64,000 bases of DNA from Hyphomicrobiales bacterium (GCA_900473205.1 UCLB01000020.1:305178-369177); one strand, 5' to 3'. Counted from the stretch's first letter, positions 45,171 to 55,181 are shown. Translations and numbers: made by a program. The notes: generated by a model from the sequence alone, not told the origin.

Positions 45171-46688
45171 TTACTCAGCCGCCAGCTTTGCAATATCCTC
45201 AGCCGCATCCGCATCGCCGGGTGCGGTTTTTGCGTCGAGGTCGGGGAAGGCAACGATGCGCTTGCCGGAGAAATCGGCGTGGACGACCACGAGTTCCTTC
45301 TCCTCGAAATAGCCAAGCAGCATGCGCGCACGCCGGGCTGAATGCGTGCCATAGGCACGGGCGATCCGCGCGTCAGACGGGCAAGGCTCTTGCGCCAGTG
45401 CCGCCTTGACGAGCAGCAGGAATACACCCTGCAAATCATCGGAGACGTTCTTCGAAAGATCGAGCGCCTTCTGCCAGTCCTCGCTTGCTGCCATCTCCGC
45501 ATCCACGCCGGAACGGGTGATGGCCACCTGCCGGCGGAACTCGGAAAGCGCCATGGGCGTGCCGGGAATGCGGCGCATGCGGGCGCGCACCAGAAATTCC
45601 TGATAGAGCACCGCATCGGTGCGGTATGCCGATTGCGGGTCGTCCATGATTTCGGTCAGCACCAGCGAAATCTTCTCGGTCCGCTCTTCGGGCGAAAGCT
45701 CCGGCTGGCTGCTTCGTTGCGGCTGCTGCGGTTCCGGCCCGCCAATAGCCGGCGTGGAACGCGAAAGCTCTGCCAGAATATCCGTGGTCGGGCGCGGTGC
45801 CGGAGGGGTGCGGCGCACGGGCGTGCGGCTGAACTCTTCCGGGTCGGGCGTGAAGATCAGGTCTTCGACATCCTGCGGCGAGTCGGGCAGCGGCATCAGC
45901 TTCGGCGAGGACGATCGCGCCGAGGTCTCGACGTTGCCAATCACGATCGGCAGCGGACGGCGCGACAAAGCGGGTCCGAGCGCCACGAAATTGCCGCGCT
46001 GGAGATCGCGGAACATTTCCGCCTGACGGCGATCCATGCCGAGCAAATCTGCGGCGCGCGCCATGTCGATATCGAGGAAGGTGCGGCCCATCAGGAAGTT
46101 GGAGGCTTCGGCGGCAACGTTCTTGGCAAGCTTGGCCAGCCGCTGCGTGGCAATAACGCCTGCCAGACCACGCTTTCGGCCACGGCACATGAGGTTCGTC
46201 ATGGCGCCCAGCGACATCTTGCGCGCGTCTTCCGTCACCTCACCGGCGACCGATGGCGCAAACATCTGCGCTTCGTCCACTACGACCAGAACCGGATACC
46301 AGAACTCGCGGTCGGCATCGAACAGGCCGTTGAGGAAGGCGGCGGCGGCGCGCATCTGCTGCTCGATATCGAGGCCTTCCAGCGTCAGAACGCAGGAAAC
46401 GCGGTGCTGCCGGATGCGGTTGGCAATGCCTGCAAGCTCGGCTTCAGTGCGCTCTCCATCCACCACCACATGGCCGAACTTATCGGCCAGCGTAACGAAA
46501 TCGCCTTCTGGATCGATGATGACCTGCTGCACCCAAGGGGCGGATTGCTCCAGCAATCTGCGCAGGAGATGCGATTTACCGGAACCGGAATTGCCCTGCA
46601 CCAGCAAACGTGTGGCAAGCAATTCCTCGATATCAAGCTTGGCCACCTGCCCGCCCGATAGCGTTCCCATGTCGATACCGACCTGCAA
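45171..46688 (-). CDS. HerA/DUF87-type ATPase
   Basis: A 505-residue ATPase of the HerA-FtsK class. Walker A is GNSGSGKS at 32-39 (with LVQGNSGSGKSHLLRRLLEQ around it), Walker B is VLVVVDEAQ at 133-141, and CRGRKRGLAGVIATQRLAKL holds the arginine/sensor region. Residues 280-330 are a Pro/Ser/Arg linker; the C-terminal third (about 340-505) is helical with no recognised domain. HerA proteins pump DNA with the NurA nuclease, but no nurA is nearby, so partner and role are unknown. TTG start at 46688 with CAGGGA upstream. Convergent with terC. Confidence 0.87.
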   Translation of the reverse strand: MQVGIDMGTLSGGQVAKLDIEELLATRLLVQGNSGSGKSHLLRRLLEQSAPWVQQVIIDPEGDFVTLADKFGHVVVDGERTEAELAGIANRIRQHRVSCVLTLEGLDIEQQMRAAAAFLNGLFDADREFWYPVLVVVDEAQMFAPSVAGEVTEDARKMSLGAMTNLMCRGRKRGLAGVIATQRLAKLAKNVAAEASNFLMGRTFLDIDMARAADLLGMDRRQAEMFRDLQRGNFVALGPALSRRPLPIVIGNVETSARSSSPKLMPLPDSPQDVEDLIFTPDPEEFSRTPVRRTPPAPRPTTDILAELSRSTPAIGGPEPQQPQRSSQPELSPEERTEKISLVLTEIMDDPQSAYRTDAVLYQEFLVRARMRRIPGTPMALSEFRRQVAITRSGVDAEMAASEDWQKALDLSKNVSDDLQGVFLLLVKAALAQEPCPSDARIARAYGTHSARRARMLLGYFEEKELVVVHADFSGKRIVAFPDLDAKTAPGDADAAEDIAKLAAE

Positions 46689-46815
46689 TTTGAATTTCCC
46701 TGCGACTTAGAATGGATGATGCACCGGCACTGTCGCCACGCGAACCATCTCTTTACCAAAGTTTTAACCCAATGCCCCTGTCTATCGCAACAATGCACAG
46801 AGAATATCGCCCATG

Positions 46816-47694
46816 TCAGCTCACGGCACGCCGCCATGACAGCCGTCGCCCGAAGACATTGAGCGCGAGGCCTGCAACCACCAGCGCACTGCCGATGATT
46901 TCCAGCAGCGTGATTTCCTCGGCAAAGGCGAAGTAGGCCCCGAGAAAACCGACAATCGGCACCAGCAGCGAAAACGGCGCAACCGTGCCCGCCGGATACC
47001 GCAGCAGCAGGAAACTCCAGATACCCGCGCCGACGATGGTTGCTCCATAGGCCATGTAGATAACGACGAGAACCGTCATGAGATTGGCAGAGGCCAGCCC
47101 GGCAGACATGGCCTGCGGACCTTCCAGCACCAGCGAAAGGGCAAGCAGCGGCAGCACCGGCACAAGGCTGGTCCACGCCACGAAGGCGATTGCATTGACC
47201 CTGCCGACCTTGCGGTTGACGATATTGCCGATGGCCCAACTGAAAGCCGCACCAACGCACATCAACAGCGGCACCATGGCCGTGATGTTCAACCGCTCCA
47301 GCCCGATGACGGCCAGACCGCCAAAGGCGACCGCCGCACCAGCAATATGAGACTTCAACGGAATTTCACCCAGCATCGTCACCGCCAGTGCCATGGTGAA
47401 AAACGCCTGAGACTGCATGACCAGCGACGCCAACCCTGCGGGAAGTCCCCATTTGATCGCCGTATAAAGAAGTCCGAACTGCGCACAGCCCATGACCATG
47501 CCGTAGATTACCATATGCTTCCACGGCACCTTGGGTCGCGGCAGGAAAAAGACGAGCGGCACGGCAGCAAACAAATATCGCAGGGCGGTCAACAGCAAGG
47601 GCGGCATATCCATGACGCCGACCTTGATGACAACGAAGTTGAAGCCCCACAAAAACACGGTAACGAGGGCGAGAAAGATATGCGGCACGGCCAT
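46816..47694 (-). CDS. EamA-family (DMT) transporter
   Basis: A 292-residue, ten-helix exporter with two EamA repeats (first helix IFLALVTVFLWGFNFVVIKVG; second repeat from about 150). Close in pattern to the RhaT/YedA group of amino-acid and metabolite exporters. ATG at 47694; a TTG at 47709 is possible but less likely. It is followed downstream by no gene on its strand for 126 bases. A LysE-type exporter lies just upstream, so both may export amino acids. Confidence 0.88.
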   Translation of the reverse strand: MAVPHIFLALVTVFLWGFNFVVIKVGVMDMPPLLLTALRYLFAAVPLVFFLPRPKVPWKHMVIYGMVMGCAQFGLLYTAIKWGLPAGLASLVMQSQAFFTMALAVTMLGEIPLKSHIAGAAVAFGGLAVIGLERLNITAMVPLLMCVGAAFSWAIGNIVNRKVGRVNAIAFVAWTSLVPVLPLLALSLVLEGPQAMSAGLASANLMTVLVVIYMAYGATIVGAGIWSFLLLRYPAGTVAPFSLLVPIVGFLGAYFAFAEEITLLEIIGSALVVAGLALNVFGRRLSWRRAVS

Positions 47695-47736
47695 TTTGTT
47701 TTTATCCAATAGGGTGCCGCATAAGATGCGGCGTTC

Positions 47737-48372
47737 TTAACCGGCGGCGCGTTTCCAGCCCATGGTCAGCAGGCCAGCACCGATCAGCAGGCTGCCGCCT
47801 GTACGGTTGACGATGCGCTGAACATTGGGCTTGCGGATGGTGTTGCGGGCAGCACTTGCCAACAGTCCATAAAGCGCCGCGTTGCAGGTGGCAAGCACAA
47901 GAAACGTCGCTTCGAAGATCAAGACTTGCGGCCAGAAGGGCTGAGTTGGCACCAGAAACTGCGGCAGGAAGGCCACGAAAAAGACGATGCTTTTCGGGTT
48001 CAGCGCAGTGACGACATAGGTATGCAGGAAAATCCGCAACGGGCTTTCCTTAGCCGTACCATCGGACGCATCCACCCCCTGCCCCATGACAGGCGCACGC
48101 CACAGCTTGATACCGAGATAGATCAGATACGCAGCACCCACCCATTTCAGCCCGGTAAACAGAGCAGCCGATGTAGCCAGCAAAGCGCCAAGCCCCAGCA
48201 TGGATGCCGTCATGGCCGTAAAATCACCCAGCGCAACGCCGGCGACGGTTGCGGTACTCGCCTTGCGACCGTGCCCCAGCGCATAGGAAATAACCAGTAG
48301 GATCGTCGGGCCCGGAATTGCGAGCATAACAGCAGATGCGGCCGCAAAGGCCAGCCAGTTTTCAATCGGCAT
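47737..48372 (-). CDS. LysE/RhtB-family amino-acid exporter
   Basis: A 211-residue, six-helix exporter. The family start MPIENWLAFAAASAVMLAIP and the G-P-T motif with the GVALGDFTAM segment and FLPQFL at helix 5 are present. Members export lysine, homoserine, threonine or leucine; substrate unknown. ATG at 48372 is nine bases after GGAGGA. It is 42 bases upstream of the EamA gene, so the two are probably one transcript. Confidence 0.92.
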   Translation of the reverse strand: MPIENWLAFAAASAVMLAIPGPTILLVISYALGHGRKASTATVAGVALGDFTAMTASMLGLGALLATSAALFTGLKWVGAAYLIYLGIKLWRAPVMGQGVDASDGTAKESPLRIFLHTYVVTALNPKSIVFFVAFLPQFLVPTQPFWPQVLIFEATFLVLATCNAALYGLLASAARNTIRKPNVQRIVNRTGGSLLIGAGLLTMGWKRAAG

Positions 48373-48461
48373 TGGGATGTCCTCCGAGTATCGAGAACCG
48401 GAGCAAGCCACCAAGCCGAACCTATGTCAATCGGCAGGATAGGCCTTGCACCATCAGTGTC

Positions 48462-48977
48462 TCATTTTACCGATGGAGTATGGAGAACAAGGGCCATCAG
48501 CACCTCATCATAGTAGGTCTGCCCAATCTTCAATGCACGCCGTTCCAATCCGTACTGCTCAAACCCCATCTTGCTATAAAGCTTGTGTGCCGCAGTGTTC
48601 GTCGACCCAACGATGATGGTGACCTCTTCAACCATAGGCCTGATATGATCCACCGCGTGTTTGATCAGAGCGGCGCCGATACCCGAACCCCGCGTCTCTG
48701 GTCGCACATACATGCCCCAGATCGCGCCTTTATGTCTGGTCTTGGATGCAGTCGGAATGCGAAGACCAACGGCGCCAACCAAAGCCTTCGTATCGTTGCG
48801 ACGAGCGCCGAACACGATGTTCGTTTCAAGACGTTCAGCGAAGTCTTCCACAGACAACACAGACTCGTCCTCCCATGAGGCTCCGAAGGCTTCTGGATGT
48901 GCAGAAAGTCCCTCCAGACGAAGATCGCGATAGTCGTCAGCGTCGGAGGCTGAAAGTTTGTTTATGGTCACCTGCAT
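48462..48977 (-). CDS. GNAT-family N-acetyltransferase
   Basis: A 171-residue acetyl-CoA-dependent acyltransferase. The acetyl-CoA loop is RPETRGSGIGAALIKHAVDH, and the C-terminal NTAAHKLYSKMGFEQYGLE segment is typical. Substrate unknown. ATG at 48977 is preceded by GGAGATCACCC; an upstream in-frame ATG (49007) is weaker. It is 73 bases from the DUF1127 gene on the same strand and 90 from the LysE gene. Confidence 0.9.
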   Translation of the reverse strand: MQVTINKLSASDADDYRDLRLEGLSAHPEAFGASWEDESVLSVEDFAERLETNIVFGARRNDTKALVGAVGLRIPTASKTRHKGAIWGMYVRPETRGSGIGAALIKHAVDHIRPMVEEVTIIVGSTNTAAHKLYSKMGFEQYGLERRALKIGQTYYDEVLMALVLHTPSVK

Positions 48978-49050
48978 GGGTGATCTCCGATATTTTAGTT
49001 TTTTCATTTTAAGCCTTCCCGGCAGAACGCCTGCCGAGAAGACTATCCCC

Positions 49051-49287
49051 TCAAAAGCGCGGGAACCAGGGTGGTATCAATGGCTGGCCCGGCAAAGGTC
49101 CCTTGACTGGCAGGCCGACATCGCGGCGCATGCGGTCGGACAGGTGCGAGACATGCGTGCGCACCCGTCGCTTTTGCCATGCCACCACCAGCACGGTTTT
49201 TAACGTCGTCCAGACACCGAAATGGCGGACCAGATCATCAACCGCTTTCGAAACGTCATTTACACGCAAAGATTGTTCATTGGACAT
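49051..49287 (-). CDS. DUF1127 protein, longer type (78 aa)
   Basis: A 78-residue member of DUF1127 with the core AWQKRRVRTHVSHLSDRMRR followed by DVGL, plus an N-terminal region (SKAVDDLVRHFGVWTTLKTV) and a Pro-rich C-terminal tail (PGQPLIPPWFPRF) that the two short copies at 2806 and 3304 lack. Such longer members are common in rhizobia beside the short ones and may have separate roles. ATG at 49287 with a modest GGGACGG upstream. Confidence 0.8.
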   Translation of the reverse strand: MSNEQSLRVNDVSKAVDDLVRHFGVWTTLKTVLVVAWQKRRVRTHVSHLSDRMRRDVGLPVKGPLPGQPLIPPWFPRF

Positions 49288-49664
49288 AGGAAATCCGTCC
49301 CGGCGCGATCAAGCGACCAGGTCCTTTCGTGATGAGAAAAGACGTGCAAGAGCGACGGACGCAGCTAGTCTGCTACGACAGATCGATTTGCAACGTGTTT
49401 AGTGTGTGAAATGCCTTGAGACAGAGAAAAGCCTGAGAATAGGACTTTTATCGGAGGGATGCGCCAATAATCACGGTCAACACCGTTGGCATCCGTCGAG
49501 CTACGCCAGAGAGGCAATGATGCATAAATGTAGTCATGTAACGCCTCCTGTTGGTTTGAGTTGCGAGCCTGAGTTTTGTGACACAGCTCTTTTCAGATTT
49601 CAAGATGCGCAATCTCGAATTGCAATCGATAATGACATTTGGTGCAAAAATACAACAATCACGC
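49288..49664. other. 377-base gap before murI
   Basis: Lower GC than its surroundings with no supported gene or RNA. It must contain the promoter of the minus-strand DUF1127 gene. Nothing else seen. Confidence 0.4.
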
Positions 49665-50489
49665 CTAGGGCGTGGCGATCTTCAAGCCGAAACCCTGCAT
49701 CAGGCGACGCGTAGTGAAGTCCGGCTGGCCTGAGGTGAAGAGCGCGAAGTCAGATCCTTCGGGATGCTCCACCCCGTGAACGAGCTCTACCTTTCGCCGC
49801 GCCTGCCGGGCAATCGCTTCCGCAGGGTCCAGCCAGTCCACCGGCCAGGGAGCCAGCCTGCGGAAAACATTGGCCATGAAGGGGTAATGCGTGCAGGCTA
49901 GCACGACGATATCCGTTCGCCTGCCCTCTTCCTCGATAAAGCATGGCGAAATTTCCGCCAGAACCGCCTCGTCCGAAACCGGCTCTCCGCGAATCCACGC
50001 CTCTGCCATGCGGGCGAGATTTTCCGAGCCAACGAGGCGCACATGGCATTGCGAGGCGAAGGACTGGATGAGATCGCGCGTATAGGCACGCTTTACGGTG
50101 CCGGGCGTGGCCAGAACGGAGACGAGGCCTGAGCGCGTGCGCTCTGCTGCGGGCTTGATGGCGGGGACTGTGCCCACAAAGGTCATGTCGGGGAACTCTG
50201 CCCTCAGAGCCGCACCGGCCAGCGTAAAGGCCGTGTTGCAGGCAACAATGCAAATTTCCGGCTGATAGGTTTCGATCAGCCGGGCAAACAGCGACAGAAG
50301 CCTTTCGCGCAAGGCGTCTTCTTCCCACCCGCCATAGGGAAAGGCCGCGTCATCTGCGACATAGACAAAACCGCGCTCCGGCATCAACACCCGAGCTTCA
50401 CGCAAAACAGTCAGTCCGCCGATGCCACTGTCAAACACCAGCAACGGCTTGAGTGTCGTCTCTACGGTATTACGCGTTGTCGCCGTCAT
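49665..50489 (-). CDS. murI: Glutamate racemase
   Basis: A 274-residue cofactor-independent racemase giving D-glutamate for peptidoglycan. The two catalytic cysteines are visible in IVACNTAF and [10 protein letters not shown], and the N-terminal [14 protein letters not shown] is standard. ATG at 50489 overlaps the end of the upstream RNA methyltransferase gene by 20 bases; longer starts would overlap more and lack family similarity. Translation is probably coupled. Confidence 0.95.
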   Translation of the reverse strand: MTATTRNTVETTLKPLLVFDSGIGGLTVLREARVLMPERGFVYVADDAAFPYGGWEEDALRERLLSLFARLIETYQPEICIVACNTAFTLAGAALRAEFPDMTFVGTVPAIKPAAERTRSGLVSVLATPGTVKRAYTRDLIQSFASQCHVRLVGSENLARMAEAWIRGEPVSDEAVLAEISPCFIEEEGRRTDIVVLACTHYPFMANVFRRLAPWPVDWLDPAEAIARQARRKVELVHGVEHPEGSDFALFTSGQPDFTTRRLMQGFGLKIATP

Positions 50490-51300
50490 TGTCCGCAGTG
50501 CTCCCGTCAGCATAAGGACCGTTGCTGCCGCGTGGTGTCTGGCGGCCATATTTGTCGAAAGTACCAAACACGCCGCGCAGCACGCTGATTTCCTGCGAGG
50601 TCAGCGCCCGTCTCGACAGAACGGCTCGCAGATTTTCGATCATGCGCTGCTTCTTGCCTTCCGGGCGGAAATAGCCGCGCGCATCCAGCGCTTCTTCCAG
50701 CTGTTCGAAAAGACCGTAAAGCTGCTCCTTCGTCGCCTGCTTCTGCTCGAGAGGTTCGAACAGCGTCTGGCTCAAATCCTCCATGCCTGACTTCATCCAT
50801 TCATAGGACATCAGCAGCACGGCCTGCGCTATATTGAGCGAGGCAAAGGCGGGGTTGACCGGAAAGGTCACGATCTCATCGGCCAGCGCCACTTCCTCAT
50901 TGGTCAGGCCCCAACGCTCACGACCGAAGAGGATGCCGGTTTTCTCACCCGACTTGAATTTAATGCGCAGCGTCTCAGCGGCAACGACGGGCGCACGCAC
51001 CGGCTTGAAGCCGTAGCGCTCCCGCGCCGTTGTCGCATAGGTGAATTGCAGGTCAGCCGTCGCTTCTTCGATTGTGTCGAACACCCGCGTATTATCGATG
51101 ACGTGATCGGCCTTGGAGGCGGCAGACCGCGCCTTCTCATTCGGCCAGCCATCACGCGGATTGACCAGCCGCAGCTCGGCCAGACCGAAATTGGCCATCG
51201 CGCGTGCCACCATGCCGATATTTTCGCCCAACTGGGGTTCGACAAGAATGATTGCCGGACCTTCCGCCAGAAGCTCGAGCTCGCTGTTTGTACCTGCCAT
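50470..51300 (-). CDS. trmJ: tRNA/rRNA methyltransferase, SPOUT (TrmJ/TrmH-like)
   Basis: A 276-residue SAM-dependent 2'-O-ribose methyltransferase with the SpoU/TrmJ pattern: [19 protein letters not shown] (motif 1), [20 protein letters not shown] (motif 2) and the knotted SAM site [20 protein letters not shown] (motif 3). A charged C-terminal tail follows. TrmJ methylates nucleotide 32 of tRNAs; this assignment is from family similarity. ATG at 51300 follows GGAAGGCGACT. Confidence 0.88.
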   Translation of the reverse strand: MAGTNSELELLAEGPAIILVEPQLGENIGMVARAMANFGLAELRLVNPRDGWPNEKARSAASKADHVIDNTRVFDTIEEATADLQFTYATTARERYGFKPVRAPVVAAETLRIKFKSGEKTGILFGRERWGLTNEEVALADEIVTFPVNPAFASLNIAQAVLLMSYEWMKSGMEDLSQTLFEPLEQKQATKEQLYGLFEQLEEALDARGYFRPEGKKQRMIENLRAVLSRRALTSQEISVLRGVFGTFDKYGRQTPRGSNGPYADGSTADNDGDNA

Positions 51301-51377
51301 AGTCGCCTTCCAATATTTCGGCGTTTCACTGGCACAGTTTTCTGGACAAATCAAAGGCAGCAGCCCGCGAAAGCGGC

Positions 51378-51908
51378 TTATTCGCCCTTGATGATGTTTG
51401 TCATCTCTTGAACGACGGAATCACGGCCCTCGTCACCCACGCGGTGGATGTCGTTGATAACGGGTTTGCCGTCTTCCTCGATCACGTCGAAATTGACCTG
51501 ATCCACGGTCGCCTTCATCTCGGCCTCATCCATGCAGGCCCACAGCTTGAACTTGACGGTGACATCCGTCACGCCATCCTCGGCCGGCGCTGGCGTGATG
51601 CTGATGTCCTGCAGCGGGCAACCATCCTGCGAATTGGTGACCACGTCGTAGCCGAAGGGGTCTCCCTTATCGCCGCTCTCCACATCGGACGCGGGCTTCT
51701 TGGACGCTTCGCGGTACTGCGCCACGAAGGCCTTGCTGAACAGTGTCGTCAGCAGATCCTCATCGAAGATGTACTTCCAGTCATCCGCCTCGCCCGACCA
51801 GTTCTTGACGGTGATGTCCATCACCTTTTTAACCGGCTCCGTCGGGTCTGCCGCAAAGGCGTTGGTCGCAAAGAGAATGGCGGCGGTGGCGAGCAGAATG
51901 TTCCGCAT
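51378..51908 (-). CDS. Secreted hypothetical protein (176 aa), DUF3828-like
   Basis: A 176-residue protein with a Sec signal peptide ([19 protein letters not shown]) and a mature domain with two Cys (GCPLQDI and LWACMDE) that could form a disulphide. The pattern [18 protein letters not shown] and the C-terminal [14 protein letters not shown] resemble DUF3828-type periplasmic proteins; that match is from memory and uncertain. ATG at 51908 follows AGGACATCATC. It is read away from icd, with a 210-base gap. Confidence 0.65.
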   Translation of the reverse strand: MRNILLATAAILFATNAFAADPTEPVKKVMDITVKNWSGEADDWKYIFDEDLLTTLFSKAFVAQYREASKKPASDVESGDKGDPFGYDVVTNSQDGCPLQDISITPAPAEDGVTDVTVKFKLWACMDEAEMKATVDQVNFDVIEEDGKPVINDIHRVGDEGRDSVVQEMTNIIKGE

Positions 51909-52026
51909 GATGATGTCCTGGCACGGGGCTTACCCTACGTAAGCGATTCGCCAGACTTTAATTCGCGGATGGTTTTTGGCAATGAGTCTCAGGTTGTTTT
52001 AGAACCAAAAAAGCATGTCTATGGCT

Positions 52027-52054
52027 TTGCCTTCGACGCTCACGATGCTATAGC
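52027..52054 (+). promoter_or_regulatory. Possible promoter of icd
   Basis: TTGCCT (52027-52032), 16-base spacer, TATAGC (52049-52054), 65 bases before the ATG. Reasonable sigma-70 match, unproven. Confidence 0.4.
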
Positions 52055-52118
52055 GCCACGGGATATTTTTTGCATATCGCGCCCTCCCGGCGCAATCGTT
52101 CTCGAAGGTGAGGAATTC

Positions 52119-53333
52119 ATGACAAAGATCAAGGTAGCCAATCCGGTCGTCGATCTCGACGGCGACGAAATGACCCGTATCATCTGGCAGCTCATCAAGG
52201 ACAAGCTGATCCTGCCTTACCTCGATCTCGATATCGAATATTACGATCTTTCCGTTGAAAACCGCGATGCTACCAACGACCAGGTAACGGTCGATGCGGC
52301 CCATGCCATCAAGAAGCACGGCGTCGGCATCAAGTGCGCGACGATCACGCCAGACGAAGATCGCGTCAAGGAATTCAACCTCAAGCAGATGTGGAAGAGC
52401 CCGAACGGCACGATCCGCAACATTCTCGGCGGCGTTATTTTCCGTGAGCCGATCATCTGCAAAAACGTGCCGCGCCTCGTTCCCGGCTGGACCAAGCCTA
52501 TCGTTGTTGGCCGTCACGCCTTCGGCGACCAGTACAAGGCAACCGATTTCAAGTTCCCCGGCAAGGGCAAGCTGTCCATCAAGTTCGTTGGTGAAGACGG
52601 TCAGGTCATCGAGAAGGACGTGTTCGACGCGCCCGGCGCTGGCGTTGCCATGGCCATGTACAACCTCGACGAATCGATCCGCGAATTCGCCCGTGCATCC
52701 ATGAACTATGGCCTGATGCGCAAGTGGCCGGTTTACCTGTCCACCAAGAACACCATCCTCAAGGCCTATGACGGTCGCTTCAAGGATCTGTTCGAAGAAA
52801 TCTACCAGACCGAGTTCAAGGCGAAGTTCGACGAAGTCGGCATTACCTATGAGCACCGCCTGATCGACGACATGGTCGCATCTGCTCTCAAGTGGTCCGG
52901 CGGTTATGTCTGGGCGTGCAAGAACTACGACGGCGACGTACAGTCCGATACGGTTGCGCAGGGCTTCGGCTCGCTCGGCCTGATGACATCCGTTCTCCTG
53001 TCGCCAGATGGCCGCACGGTGGAAGCTGAAGCTGCGCACGGCACGGTTACGCGCCACTACCGCCAGCACCAGAAGGGTCAGGAAACCTCGACCAACTCCA
53101 TCGCATCGATCTTCGCCTGGAGCCGTGGCCTCGCTCACCGCGCCAAGCTGGACGACAACGCGGAACTGGCACGCTTCGCCTCCACGCTGGAAACTGTCTG
53201 CGTCGACACCGTCGAAGCCGGCTACATGACCAAGGACCTCGCGCTGCTGATCGGCCCCGACCAGCCTTGGCTCTCCACAACGGCGTTCCTCGACAAGATC
53301 GATGAAAACCTCAAGAAGGCCATGGCTGCCTGA
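52119..53333 (+). CDS. icd: NADP-dependent isocitrate dehydrogenase
   Basis: A 404-residue enzyme of the dimeric, eukaryote-like NADP-IDH subfamily, making 2-oxoglutarate in the TCA cycle. Signatures: [32 protein letters not shown] (substrate Ser/Asn loop), [16 protein letters not shown] with metal Asp, and [14 protein letters not shown] plus [15 protein letters not shown] for NADP. ATG at 52119 follows GAAGGTGAGGAATTC. Single gene with its own terminator. Confidence 0.97.
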   Translation: MTKIKVANPVVDLDGDEMTRIIWQLIKDKLILPYLDLDIEYYDLSVENRDATNDQVTVDAAHAIKKHGVGIKCATITPDEDRVKEFNLKQMWKSPNGTIRNILGGVIFREPIICKNVPRLVPGWTKPIVVGRHAFGDQYKATDFKFPGKGKLSIKFVGEDGQVIEKDVFDAPGAGVAMAMYNLDESIREFARASMNYGLMRKWPVYLSTKNTILKAYDGRFKDLFEEIYQTEFKAKFDEVGITYEHRLIDDMVASALKWSGGYVWACKNYDGDVQSDTVAQGFGSLGLMTSVLLSPDGRTVEAEAAHGTVTRHYRQHQKGQETSTNSIASIFAWSRGLAHRAKLDDNAELARFASTLETVCVDTVEAGYMTKDLALLIGPDQPWLSTTAFLDKIDENLKKAMAA

Positions 53334-53359
53334 TAGGCCATTCGTCTTTTTTAGACACG

Positions 53360-53390
53360 ATACCCGCGTCACCGACGCGGGTATTTTTTT
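53360..53390 (+). terminator. Rho-independent terminator of icd
   Basis: ATACCCGCGTC-ACC-GACGCGGGTAT, an 11-bp perfect stem followed by TTTTTT. Confidence 0.95.
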
Positions 53391-53522
53391 GTCCGGATGC
53401 CGCCCGCCAGCCGCGACATGCGCCGTATGATTGCTGATGACAGAAATGTTATAAACTGGTAATGTAGCGACAGATGAAAGTGCCCGAATACATAATAAAT
53501 GCTCTTCTCGAGGGTGGTTATA

Positions 53523-53870
53523 ATGGGACTTTTGGATGGACTGGGAAATATCATTGGCGATGCGCTGAGCGGAAAGTCAGTCAATCTGGCCGCCGTTGCC
53601 AACCAACTTTTTCAAAATGCCGGTGGCCTGCAAGGCATAGCCGATCAGCTGAACCGAGCGGGTCTTGGCGAACAGGTCTCCTCATGGATCGGCACGGGCA
53701 ATAATCTCCCCGTTTCTGCCGAGCAGATCAAAGCAGCCTTATCATCAGAGCAATTGCGCAGCCTCGCTCAATCCTTCGGGGTTGATATCGACCAGCTGCC
53801 ACAGATCCTTGCCGAACATTTGCCCAAAGCAATCGACAAGGCCAGCCCCGACGGCGTTCTTCCGTCCTGA
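53523..53870 (+). CDS. YidB-like DUF937 protein
   Basis: A 115-residue protein of the YidB/DUF937 type, starting MGLLDGLGNIIGDALSGK and with the repeat-like helical pattern GIADQLNRAGLGEQVSSWIG, NNLPVSAEQIKAAL, LPQILAEHLPKAID. Family members are small, helical and of unknown function. ATG at 53523 follows GAGGGTGGTTATA. It is 57 bases before the secreted Cys/Trp repeat gene, perhaps co-transcribed. Confidence 0.88.
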   Translation: MGLLDGLGNIIGDALSGKSVNLAAVANQLFQNAGGLQGIADQLNRAGLGEQVSSWIGTGNNLPVSAEQIKAALSSEQLRSLAQSFGVDIDQLPQILAEHLPKAIDKASPDGVLPS

Positions 53871-53927
53871 GTGGCGATCCCCCGCATGCATCATCCATAG
53901 AGGCAATCCAATAAGAGAGGCAGTCCA

Positions 53928-54386
53928 ATGTCTACAAAGCTTCTGCTCGCAGCCGCCGGTACACTGATGGCCAGTTTCGCACTGTCATCGCCTGCATCTG
54001 CGCTGACCATGAAAGAATGCAGCACCAAGTACCAGGCCGCCAAAACAGATGGCAGCGCCAAGGACATGAAATGGAATGACTACCGCGCCAAGTTCTGCGG
54101 CGCAGATACAGCCGCGGCAGATGCTGCGGACGAGAAGGACGTCGCATCGACCCCGGAAAAAGAACCCGACAAGCCAATGATGGCTGCGCCCAAAGGCGTG
54201 ACCTTCCCCAAGGCCGTGGATAAGAAATATGCCTCTGAAACGCCCGGCAAAGCGCGCATGAAGACCTGCGTGGACAGCTACCACGCCAACAAGGATGCGG
54301 GCACGCTAAACGACCTCAAATGGATTCAGAAAGGTGGCGGCTACTGGAGCCTTTGCAGCTCCGCGCTCAAAGCCGCAAAGGGCTGA
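53928..54386 (+). CDS. Secreted protein with two Cys/Trp repeats (152 aa)
   Basis: A periplasmic protein with signal peptide MSTKLLLAAAGTLMASFALS and a two-fold repeat: copy one MKECSTKYQAAKTDG..MKWNDYRAKFC (about 28-57) and copy two MKTCVDSYHANKDAG..LKWIQKGGGYWSLC (about 110-143), each Cys-x-(20-25)-LKW-x-Cys. Each repeat could form its own disulphide. The linker is acidic and Pro/Ala-rich. It resembles PsiF-like or other rhizobial repeat proteins; function unknown. Ends in a good terminator. Confidence 0.65.
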   Translation: MSTKLLLAAAGTLMASFALSSPASALTMKECSTKYQAAKTDGSAKDMKWNDYRAKFCGADTAAADAADEKDVASTPEKEPDKPMMAAPKGVTFPKAVDKKYASETPGKARMKTCVDSYHANKDAGTLNDLKWIQKGGGYWSLCSSALKAAKG

Positions 54387-54414
54387 AGACCATACGTCAG
54401 ACAGATCATCAGAG

Positions 54415-54439
54415 ACCCGGCTTTGCCGGGTTTCGTTTT
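54415..54439 (+). terminator. Rho-independent terminator
   Basis: ACCCGGC-TTT-GCCGGGT followed by TTCGTTTT, 29 bases after the repeat-protein stop. Confidence 0.85.
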
Positions 54440-54554
54440 ATAGCGCAATGTCTTGATTGCGTCGCATCGCAGGCGCAAAATTCCCTCAGACCACATCTGC
54501 CGACAAGAGGCCAAGCGAGAGCGACGTGAAGCAGAAAGCAAGGGAGGAAACATC

Positions 54555-55181
54555 ATGAGCGAACTCACATTCTACACCAACCCCATGTCCCGCGGGCGCA
54601 TCGTGCGCTGGATGCTGGAAGAAGTCGGCGTGCCCTACAACACGGAAATTCTGGGCTTTGGCGACCAGATGAAATCCCATGCTTACAAGTCCATCAACCC
54701 CATGGGCAAGGTTCCGGCTATCAAGCATGGCGATACGATCATCACCGAATGCGCGGCCATTTGCGCCTATCTTGCCGATGCCTTCCCGGGCGCAAACCTT
54801 GCGCCACCGGTCAAGAACCGCGGGCTTTATTATCGCTGGCTGTTCTTCGCGGCAGGTCCGCTGGAAATGGCCGTGACCATGAAAGCGATGGGGTTTGAAA
54901 TCTCGCCCGACAAATTGCGCATGGCCGGATGCGGCTCTTACGCTGATGTGATGAGAACGCTGGAACAGGCGGTCAGCGAAAACCAATTCGTCGCAGGCGA
55001 CCACTTCACAGCCGCCGATGTCTATGTCGGCTCCCATATCAGCTGGGGCCTGCAATTCGGCACCATCGAAAAACGCCAGCATTTCGTAGACTATCTCGGC
55101 CACCTCAGCGAACGTCCGGCCTATAAGCGCGCGCATCAGATCGATGAAGAAGCCACGAAGCAATTGCAGGCGGCAAGTTAA
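54555..55181 (+). CDS. Glutathione S-transferase family protein
   Basis: A 208-residue GST. The thioredoxin-like N-domain has FYTNPMSRGRIVRWMLEEVG with Ser as the likely catalytic residue, and the cis-Pro motif NPMGKVPAIKHGD; the C-domain has FVAGDHFTAADVYVGSHI with the N-capping box. Substrate unknown. ATG at 54555 follows GGGAGGAAACATC. Confidence 0.92.
   Translation: MSELTFYTNPMSRGRIVRWMLEEVGVPYNTEILGFGDQMKSHAYKSINPMGKVPAIKHGDTIITECAAICAYLADAFPGANLAPPVKNRGLYYRWLFFAAGPLEMAVTMKAMGFEISPDKLRMAGCGSYADVMRTLEQAVSENQFVAGDHFTAADVYVGSHISWGLQFGTIEKRQHFVDYLGHLSERPAYKRAHQIDEEATKQLQAAS

Noticed and set aside
51999-53372. Minus-strand frame of 457 codons opposite icd
   Set aside because: Antisense shadow of icd with no protein-family similarity.
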